Assembly: GCF_027925145.1 (NCBI RefSeq)
Contig: NZ_AP027130.1
Location: forward strand, 310,001-374,000
Direction: 5' to 3'
DNA from: Thermodesulfomicrobium sp. WS
GTDB lineage: Bacteria > Desulfobacterota > Desulfovibrionia > Desulfovibrionales > Desulfomicrobiaceae
DNA: 64,000 nt
The notes beneath the pieces were generated by a model. It was given only the letters and a program-made list of their open reading frames with translations. It searched no databases and was not told where the DNA came from. Made by a program: the position numbers and the translations under genes. Below are positions 27,663 to 34,453 of this stretch, piece by piece (the first letter of the stretch is position 1; every line of letters starts with the position of its first letter).

Positions 27663-29256
27663 CGTGACCTTTGCCCTGCAGCTGCGCTCTTTTTTCCTCA
27701 AGTGTACTGCATCTCGCTTGGGGATTGTCACGGTCTGTCTTTTGACCGTGATTGCTGAGTGGCTCCATCTTTCAGTACGGGAGATGGTCTTTATTCCTCA
27801 GCGCCAGTTTTTATACGGAATATTTTTCTTTTTTGGATTTGGGACGAATATCGTCTATCTTTTGCTCCAACGCTGGTTTCTTCATGATCATTGGTTTTTT
27901 TCTTCTCAAATTATCATCGATATTGTACTCTCAATATTTTGGATATTTTTGACTGGAGTTACCTTTAGTCCATTTCTTTTTATTATTTTTATAATTGTTT
28001 TCTATTATGGAAAATTTCATGGAATAAAAACATCTATAAATATTTCTTTAATTTTTATATTATTGCTTTTTTCTCTTTCATGTTTTCAATTTTATTTTCC
28101 TCGTTATTGGGGAGAAGATCATATTCGAGGTTCATATATCGCATACAATTTTTGTATGCTTTGTGTTGGATTTTTGCTTGTCAACGGATTGGTCCGTATC
28201 CAAAAACACGGAGAACTGGAGATTTTACGCCGCCTTCATGATCGGGATATGGCCCTCAAAAAGGCGGAAGAGCTTCAACGCAAAGTGTTTCATGGGCTCG
28301 ACACGTCGTTGGTGCTTCTCGATCCCTATGGCCGCATCACTTCCCTCAATGCCGCGGCCATGGCGGAAGTGGATGCTCCTGGACCCGTGGAAGGGAAACC
28401 TTTTTGGGAGGTTTTTCCCGAATTTGCTCCATTTTGGCAGAATCGTCTTCGGCTTCCGGTGCGCAACACCGTGCACAGCCTGGAGCGGGGCAAGGTCTAT
28501 GGGTTTCGGCTCACCCCCCTTGGTGATGAGGGATGGATCCTGCTTTTCTCCGACATCACGGAAATCCAGCGTCTGGAGCGACAGGTGCAGGAAATGGAGC
28601 GCTTGGTGGCGGTGGCGGACTTGGCCGCCGGCCTTGCCCACGAGATGAAAAATCCCCTGGCCGGCATCAAGGCGAGTCTGCAACTGTTCATGGCTGGCGA
28701 TTTGGAAGAGGCCCATCGCCGTCGGCTGGCCCACGTGGTGGTGCGGGATGTGGATCGCCTGGATGCCTTGGTGCATGATTTTCTCGTCTTTGCCCGGCCT
28801 TCGGATCCCTATCTGGAGGAAATTGCACTCGTCCCGTTTTTGCAAGAAACGGCGGAAACCATACGTCTGCGCTATCCCCGGGTGGAAGTGATTCTGCACG
28901 TGACGGATGCCGTCTGGGTGTTTGACCGCACCCATTTGCACCACATCGTGAGCAATGTGCTCACCAACGCCTGTCAGGCTGTGGACAGCAAGCCCGATCC
29001 CCCCCGGCAGGTGGTGGTGGAAAACACCGAAGGGCCGGAAGTGCAATCCCTTTTGGTGCGTGACACTGGCCCGGGCATGACCGCGGACATGCTGCGCCGC
29101 TGCTTTGATCCCTTCGTGACCACCAAACCTCAGGGCACAGGGCTTGGGCTTGCCATTTCCCGGCGTCTGGCCGCACAAAACGGTGCCTTGCTCGAGGTGG
29201 CAGCCAATCCCGATGCAGGCGTGACCTTTACCCTGACCCGGCCGAGGACTTCGTGA
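27634..29256 (+). CDS. PilS-like membrane sensor histidine kinase
   Basis: The product has 540 residues: about six TM helices (roughly residues 25-195), a PAS domain (about 215-320, LVLLDPYGRITSLNAAAM), a HisKA with VADLAAGLAHEMKNPLAGI (phospho-His ~336) and an HATPase with NVLTNACQAV, DTGPGM, GTGLGLAI. The arrangement resembles PilS/NtrB-class kinases that partner NtrC-type regulators; no response regulator is adjacent, so it is an orphan here. The TM region (27790-28190) is extremely AT-rich compared with the kinase core. It overlaps the MoaB-like gene by 29 bp and the next gene by GTGA, so it sits inside one operon. ATG 27634 lacks a well-spaced ribosome site. Confidence 0.88.
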   Translation: MTPTVVPTIDVTFALQLRSFFLKCTASRLGIVTVCLLTVIAEWLHLSVREMVFIPQRQFLYGIFFFFGFGTNIVYLLLQRWFLHDHWFFSSQIIIDIVLSIFWIFLTGVTFSPFLFIIFIIVFYYGKFHGIKTSINISLIFILLLFSLSCFQFYFPRYWGEDHIRGSYIAYNFCMLCVGFLLVNGLVRIQKHGELEILRRLHDRDMALKKAEELQRKVFHGLDTSLVLLDPYGRITSLNAAAMAEVDAPGPVEGKPFWEVFPEFAPFWQNRLRLPVRNTVHSLERGKVYGFRLTPLGDEGWILLFSDITEIQRLERQVQEMERLVAVADLAAGLAHEMKNPLAGIKASLQLFMAGDLEEAHRRRLAHVVVRDVDRLDALVHDFLVFARPSDPYLEEIALVPFLQETAETIRLRYPRVEVILHVTDAVWVFDRTHLHHIVSNVLTNACQAVDSKPDPPRQVVVENTEGPEVQSLLVRDTGPGMTADMLRRCFDPFVTTKPQGTGLGLAISRRLAAQNGALLEVAANPDAGVTFTLTRPRTS

Positions 29257-32231
29257 ACGCCCATTATTATACAGATTTCCATATCCATTCCAGGTATTCT
29301 CGGGCAACGAGCAAAGAGTTGGATCTCGAGCTTTTGGCCGCATGGGCGGAAGTGAAAGGCATCGCCGTGGTGGCCACGGGAGATTGCCTGCATGGAGCAT
29401 GGCTTGAGGCCATCGAGGAAGTTTTGGTGCCTGAGGGAAGTGGGCTTTTGTCCCTGCGTCATCCGGAACGCGTGGCCAAGCGTCTTGCCTGGTATCCCAC
29501 GGCCGTGAACGGTTCCACCCGCTTTCTGCTGAGCACCGAGATCAGCTCCATTTACAAAAAAAACGGCCGCGTCCGCAAAATCCACAATCTGGTATACCTG
29601 CCGACACTGGAAGCGGCCAAGGCCTTGCGGGAGCGCCTGCGCAAAGTCGGCAACCTTGATGCCGACGGCCGCCCCATTCTGGGGCTCGACAGCCAAGACC
29701 TGCTCGCCATGGTGCTCGATGTCCATGCCGACGCCTTTCTGGTGCCTGCCCATGTGTGGACACCGTGGTTTTCCCTGTTTGGTTCCCAATCGGGATTCGA
29801 TCACATCGAAGAATGCTTTGGCCCTCTGGCGAGCGAGATCTTTGCCCTGGAAACAGGGCTTTCTTCAGACCCGGACATGAACTGGCTGGTGAGCAGTCTG
29901 GATCGCTTCCAGCTCATCTCCAATTCCGATGCCCATTCTGGGGAAAAACTGGGCCGTGAGGCCAATCGTTTTGCCGGGGCCATGGATTTCACCGCCCTGC
30001 GCGGGGCCCTTGCCGGTACCAGCAAGCGAGCGCAATTCTTAGGCACGGTGGAGTTTTTCCCGGAGGAGGGAAAATACCACCTCGATGGGCACCGTGCCTG
30101 CCAGGTGGTGCTTTCCCCCCGGCAGACCAAAGAACTCCAGGGAATATGTCCCCAGTGTGGAAAACCCCTGACCCTTGGGGTGCTGCACCGGGTCTTCCAA
30201 TTGGCCGACCGTAACGAGCCGCAACAGCCGGTCACCCATCCGGGATTTGTTTCCGCGATCCCACTGGCAGAGATCATCGCCGAAGTCTTGGGAGTCGGCG
30301 TGGCCTCCAAGCGCGTTCAGGAGATGTATGCCCGCGCGATTGCCACCTTGGGTCCGGAGCTCCCGCTGCTCTTGGAAGTGCCGGAAAGCGATCTGCGCCA
30401 ATTCCATCCGCTGCTCGGGGAAGCCATCTCCCGCATGCGTCAAGGAAAGGTGATCCGCACGCCAGGCTATGATGGGATGTATGGTCGCATCCATACCCTC
30501 ACCGCCGAAGACCGCGTGCGTTTTGGTCCTGTTGCCCACGACGTCTTGCGCCGCAGCCAGCGCCGTCGCGAAGAAGTGGGAAGGTCCTTGCAGGAGGCCG
30601 CGGCAACCCAATCCCCAGACCAAGCTTGGTCCCCCAATGCGGAACAACAAGCCGCCATTGCTGCTTCCGGGCCGGTGCTCGTGAGCGCCGGTCCAGGTAC
30701 CGGAAAGACCCATACCTTGGTGGCCCGGATCTTAACTTTGGCCAGGCAGGGGACACCGCTTTCGCACATCCTTGTGGTGACCTTTACGCGCAAGGCAGCT
30801 CAAGAGCTGCGGGAGCGCCTGCGCGCCCATCTGGGAAGCAGCGCCGATCTCGTGCAGGCCGACACCCTGCACGCCGCGGCTTGGGCTTCCTTGGGGGATG
30901 GGCGTTTTCTCCTTGCGGAAGACGAGGCCCAGGCGGTTTTCGCCGCCGCCCATCCAGAGCTTTCCGGCCGGGCGCTGCGTGATGCGTATGCCACCCTGCA
31001 GCGGGGCCGGGAAACCCTCTCCGCTTTGCCAGACCCTGCGTACACCGCCCGCAAAGAGCTTCTTGGGGTCTGGGACTATACGGACCTTTTGGAGCACTGG
31101 TTGGCATTGCTGCGCCAGGGACACCATCGGCGATTTGCTCACGTGCTCGTGGACGAGGCCCAGGACCTTTCACCGTTGCAATGGCGCATCGTCGGGCAGC
31201 TGGCGCGGGAAGATGGTTCTGGGGTGTTTCTCATTGGAGATGCCGATCAGTCCATCTACGGGTTTCGCGGATCAGCCCCCATGGAGGATGCCGCGCGCGC
31301 CCTCTGGCCGGGGTTGCAGGTGGTGCGCTTGACGCAGAACTACCGCAGCGCGCCGCAGATTCTCCGCGTGGCGGCCCCCTTTTCTTGTCATCCCATGCTT
31401 CAGCCCGTGTTCCACCACGTGGGAGAGGTGCGCCTGGGGAGCTTTGCCCACGCCGAGCAAGAAGCCCGCTGGATCGCCAGCACCATCGCCGCCATGGTGG
31501 GGCAGTCCGGCCATTGGCAGATGGACGGTAACGGTGCGGCAGAACCTTTGGCCTTGGAGGATGTGGCCATTTTGGTGCGGGCCCAGAGCCTGATGCCTCC
31601 CGTGGAAACCGCCTTGCGCGAGGCCGGGGTGCCGGTGTACCGGGCCGAAGGCGAGCCCATGTGGAATCATCCGGTGGTGCGTATGGTGCTCGATACGGCG
31701 CGCCAGGCCCTTGCCGGGGAGCTTGCGGTGGACGGCGGCATCCTTGCCGGTGGACCTTCGGCCATCGTGCACTGGCTGCACGCGCAGGGGAAGATGCCGC
31801 AAGTCTCCCAAAGTTCCCCTATGGAGGAGCTCCTTGGACGCTACCGCGAGGCAGGATCGTGGGAACGCCTCCTTTCCCAGCTCCAGCTGGATATGGCCAA
31901 TCATGCGGTCTTTCGCGCTGCCCAAAAGGTGGCGCTTCTGACCATTCATGGATCCAAGGGGCTGGAGTTCCATACGGTTTTTGTGCCGTGCCTCGAAGAC
32001 GGGCTGCTGCCGTGGGCGGAGAGCCCTGAGGATGAAGAAATGCGCATCTTCTACGTTGCCCTTACCCGAGCCAAGCGGCGTCTTGTGCTCACCTCTTCTC
32101 GGCAGCGCCGTCTGTGGGGAAAGGTGCAGACCATGGCGCCGTCGCGGTTTCTTTCCCAGATTCCCAACGATGTGGTGCGATTTGTGGATACACGCACCAA
32201 AGTCGTCTCCCGGCAATTGGTGTTTCCATGA
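29253..32231 (+). CDS. Endonuclease Q-UvrD helicase fusion
   Basis: One 992-residue protein from GTG 29253 (GTGA overlap with the kinase). Residues ~1-430 match endonuclease Q: a PHP-type metal site (DFHIHSRYS at 8-16, ATGD, PAHVWTPW, ISNSDAHSGEKLGREANRF split as SNSDAHS and LGREANRF), a zinc-binding CPQCGKPLTLGVLHR (about 299) and a C-terminal segment ending TPGYDGMYGRI. Residues ~450-992 are an SF1 UvrD helicase: Walker A SAGPGTGKTHTL (~477), LVDEAQDLSP (~633), NYRSAPQI, TIHGSKGLEFHTVF and YVALTRAKRRL (~935). EndoQ cleaves 5' to uracil, hypoxanthine and abasic sites. The fusion would couple the incision to strand unwinding (inference). Confidence 0.88.
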   Translation: MNAHYYTDFHIHSRYSRATSKELDLELLAAWAEVKGIAVVATGDCLHGAWLEAIEEVLVPEGSGLLSLRHPERVAKRLAWYPTAVNGSTRFLLSTEISSIYKKNGRVRKIHNLVYLPTLEAAKALRERLRKVGNLDADGRPILGLDSQDLLAMVLDVHADAFLVPAHVWTPWFSLFGSQSGFDHIEECFGPLASEIFALETGLSSDPDMNWLVSSLDRFQLISNSDAHSGEKLGREANRFAGAMDFTALRGALAGTSKRAQFLGTVEFFPEEGKYHLDGHRACQVVLSPRQTKELQGICPQCGKPLTLGVLHRVFQLADRNEPQQPVTHPGFVSAIPLAEIIAEVLGVGVASKRVQEMYARAIATLGPELPLLLEVPESDLRQFHPLLGEAISRMRQGKVIRTPGYDGMYGRIHTLTAEDRVRFGPVAHDVLRRSQRRREEVGRSLQEAAATQSPDQAWSPNAEQQAAIAASGPVLVSAGPGTGKTHTLVARILTLARQGTPLSHILVVTFTRKAAQELRERLRAHLGSSADLVQADTLHAAAWASLGDGRFLLAEDEAQAVFAAAHPELSGRALRDAYATLQRGRETLSALPDPAYTARKELLGVWDYTDLLEHWLALLRQGHHRRFAHVLVDEAQDLSPLQWRIVGQLAREDGSGVFLIGDADQSIYGFRGSAPMEDAARALWPGLQVVRLTQNYRSAPQILRVAAPFSCHPMLQPVFHHVGEVRLGSFAHAEQEARWIASTIAAMVGQSGHWQMDGNGAAEPLALEDVAILVRAQSLMPPVETALREAGVPVYRAEGEPMWNHPVVRMVLDTARQALAGELAVDGGILAGGPSAIVHWLHAQGKMPQVSQSSPMEELLGRYREAGSWERLLSQLQLDMANHAVFRAAQKVALLTIHGSKGLEFHTVFVPCLEDGLLPWAESPEDEEMRIFYVALTRAKRRLVLTSSRQRRLWGKVQTMAPSRFLSQIPNDVVRFVDTRTKVVSRQLVFP

Positions 32232-32959
32232 ACGTGTTTCGCCGTGCAGCCCCTTCGTGTGTGTATCCGCTTCCCGTTGGATCGGCGTGTGCGCGCCTGG
32301 CCGGCGTGGTGCCTGAAGTGGCGCTCATGTTTTTGGAGACCGAGGCGTGTCTCGCGTACGGCGAGGAGGACCTTCCCCCGGATCTTGCCACCCTTCCCCT
32401 GCGCTATCACGTGCACTTGCCGCTGGATGTGCCATGGGAGCGCGGTGTGGAGGCCGCGGGAGCGGCCATCGAGGCCTTGGTCCACAAGGCCGCCTTCGTC
32501 AGCCCGCACGCCTTGGTGCTGCATCCGCCATCGCCCGACCAGCTCGAAGGGCTTCTGGAGCGCTCTCCCAAGCTGGCGGCGTCCCTGGTCCTCGAAAACG
32601 TTCCTGGAGCCGACCTTGCGGCCGTGTGGCCGCTGATCGAGGCATATAACCTTGGGGTGTGTTTGGATGTGGGGCACCTCGTCACCTATGGCCAGCACCG
32701 TATCCTCGACCTGCCGGGTTTCTTTTCCCGCGTCCGTCTGCTGCACGTCTACGGCGGCGAACCTTCAGGGCGACACCTGCCCCTTGGGGCGTTTCCGGAC
32801 CCAGAACTCTTGCGGCAGATGCTCTGCGCCACCGCTGCCTGCGCGGCAGCCACACCGGTGTCGTTGGTGCTGGAAGTCTTTTCCTGGTCCCATTGGGAGG
32901 CGAGCATGACAACCCTTTCCCAATGGGCGCAGGCGTGGGGGCTTTCGTGGTCGAGCTGA
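32228..32959 (+). CDS. cbiR: CbiR-type cobamide-remodelling phosphodiesterase
   Basis: The 243-residue TIM barrel resembles the AP-endonuclease-2/xylose-isomerase-like fold. Likely metal ligands are in YHVHLPLDVPW, LVLHPPSP, LVLENVPGAD, CLDVGHLVTYG and LLHVYGGEPSGRH, the pattern of CbiR, which hydrolyses the nucleotide-loop phosphodiester of cobamides so that the lower ligand can be replaced. The next gene is a CobU-like kinase of the same salvage pathway, supporting the call. The ATG overlaps the preceding helicase stop (ATGA). The window's class II RNR is a plausible consumer of remodelled B12. I am fairly, not fully, sure of CbiR over another barrel family member. Confidence 0.8.
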   Translation: MNVFRRAAPSCVYPLPVGSACARLAGVVPEVALMFLETEACLAYGEEDLPPDLATLPLRYHVHLPLDVPWERGVEAAGAAIEALVHKAAFVSPHALVLHPPSPDQLEGLLERSPKLAASLVLENVPGADLAAVWPLIEAYNLGVCLDVGHLVTYGQHRILDLPGFFSRVRLLHVYGGEPSGRHLPLGAFPDPELLRQMLCATAACAAATPVSLVLEVFSWSHWEASMTTLSQWAQAWGLSWSS

Positions 32960-33441
32960 TTTTAGGCGGCGCTGCTTCGGGCAAATCCCGTTTTGCCGTG
33001 GAGCGGCTGCTTGCTCTTCCTCATCCGGTCTTGCTCGCCACGGGCAAGGCCCATGACCTTGGCTTTCGAGAGCAGATCGAGGCGCACCGCCGAGAGCGTC
33101 CGGGGCATTTGCCGGTGGTGGAGTGTGGCGTGCATCTGGCGACAGCGCTCAGGAGTCTGCAAGGGGCGTCCGTCTTGGTGGAGAGCCTCGATTTTTGGGC
33201 CTTTGCCGCCCTGGATGCCGGGGTGTGGTCTTCCGAGAGCGCGGCGTTGATCGAGACAGTGGAAAACTGGCGGCAGGGGCGGCTTCTTATGGTATCTCAG
33301 GAAATGGGGCTTTCTCCCCTGGTCATGGATGCTGGAGCCCGGACTTTGGCCCGTGCCCTGGGGGGGCTGCACCAGAAGCTTGCGGCCGTGTGCCAGCACG
33401 TCTATCTGGTGGTGGCTGGGTTCCCCCAAACCCTCAAGTGA
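32923..33441 (+). CDS. cobU: CobU-like adenosylcobinamide kinase/guanylyltransferase
   Basis: The ~172-residue protein has a P-loop LILGGAASGKSRFA near the N-terminus, EAHRRERPGHLPVVE (the CobU HRxxRPxxW-type histidine region) and VLVESLDFW (Walker-B-like). CobU phosphorylates adenosylcobinamide and attaches GMP for nucleotide-loop assembly. It directly follows and overlaps CbiR by 37 bp if ATG 32923 is used; a GTG at 32947 would shorten the N-terminus to the usual length for the family. The NTPase fold is certain; identification as CobU rests on the P-loop, HRRERP motif and CbiR neighbour. Confidence 0.82.
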   Translation: MGAGVGAFVVELILGGAASGKSRFAVERLLALPHPVLLATGKAHDLGFREQIEAHRRERPGHLPVVECGVHLATALRSLQGASVLVESLDFWAFAALDAGVWSSESAALIETVENWRQGRLLMVSQEMGLSPLVMDAGARTLARALGGLHQKLAAVCQHVYLVVAGFPQTLK

Positions 33442-33448
33442 GGCCGGT

Positions 33449-34453
33449 ATGGCATACTTTCGCAAGCTTGGGCCAAAGCTGGAGAAGCTTCTCGATCTCT
33501 TGGATAAAAATGAGCGGTGGCTCATTGTGATCGTTGCCGATCCGGACGCCATGGCCTCGGCCATGGCACTCAAACGCATCATGGCCGGCCGTGTGCGGGA
33601 GGTAGGCATTGCCCATGTGAACGAGATTTCCCGGCCGGACAATTTGGCCATGATGCGTCTTCTGCGCATCCCTACCAAGAAATACACCCCGCTGCTTCGC
33701 GCTCAGTACGACCGTTTCGCCTTGGTGGATTCCCAGCCGCACCACAATACCCAGCTCGCGGAGATCCCTTTTTCTTTGGTCATCGACCATCACCCCAAAG
33801 CAGCCGATGTGCCGGTGCAAGCGGATTTTGTGGAAATCGTTTCCGAATACGGCGCTAATTCCACGATCATGACCGAATATCTCTATAATCTCGATATCCG
33901 ACCGGGAAAGCTCTTAGCCACTGCTTTGCTCTACGGGATCAAGACCGATACACAAAGCTTTGAGCGCGATTTCCATGATATCGATATGCGGGCATTCCGG
34001 TATCTTGCGAAATTTTACCATCGTCCACTACTCCATAAAATTATCCGTTCGGAATTCAAATTGGAGTGGCTCACCTATTTTGCCCAAGCATTCCGTAAAA
34101 TACGTGTTTTTGGAAAAGCCATATTCATCTTCATGGGCAAAGTAGAATCCAGCGATATTTTGGTTATTCTCGCGGATTTTTTCCTTCGGGTCCATGGGGT
34201 TTCTGCAACTATTGTCAGCGGTATTTTTCAAGATCGATTGATTGTTGTCTTTCGTGGCGATGGATTGCGTCAGGATATGGGCAAATATGCCCAGCGCCTC
34301 TTTGGTGAATTTGGTTCTGCAGGCGGGCACCGCACCATGGCCCGGGCGGAGATCCCCTTGGCCAATGTCAGTGACCAGCATGTGAGCCAATTTGTATGGG
34401 ACCGCTTGCAGGCGTGTGCCTGGAAACGCAAAGAGGATGGTCCATGCCGGTAG
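33449..34453 (+). CDS. DHH-family phosphoesterase (NrnA-like)
   Basis: The 334-residue protein is preceded by GAGG 6 nt before the ATG. DHH motifs in order are VADPDAMASAMALKRI (metal Asp), ALVDSQP, VIDHHPKA (the DHH motif), and TALLYGIKTDTQSF. The C-terminal DHHA1-like segment has GSAGGHRTMARAEIP in place of the usual GGGGHxxAAG. NrnA-type members degrade nanoRNA/short oligonucleotides or dephosphorylate pAp and c-di-AMP/pApA products. It sits 7 bp after cobU and overlaps polA by 10 bp, suggesting a nucleic-acid housekeeping role. The stretch 33990-34250 is noticeably AT-richer than the surroundings. Confidence 0.85.
   Translation: MAYFRKLGPKLEKLLDLLDKNERWLIVIVADPDAMASAMALKRIMAGRVREVGIAHVNEISRPDNLAMMRLLRIPTKKYTPLLRAQYDRFALVDSQPHHNTQLAEIPFSLVIDHHPKAADVPVQADFVEIVSEYGANSTIMTEYLYNLDIRPGKLLATALLYGIKTDTQSFERDFHDIDMRAFRYLAKFYHRPLLHKIIRSEFKLEWLTYFAQAFRKIRVFGKAIFIFMGKVESSDILVILADFFLRVHGVSATIVSGIFQDRLIVVFRGDGLRQDMGKYAQRLFGEFGSAGGHRTMARAEIPLANVSDQHVSQFVWDRLQACAWKRKEDGPCR

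Noticed and set aside
26664-27731. Minus-strand frame antisense to the MoaB-like gene
   Set aside because: No ribosome site or family motif; MoaB-like motifs on the plus strand explain the region.
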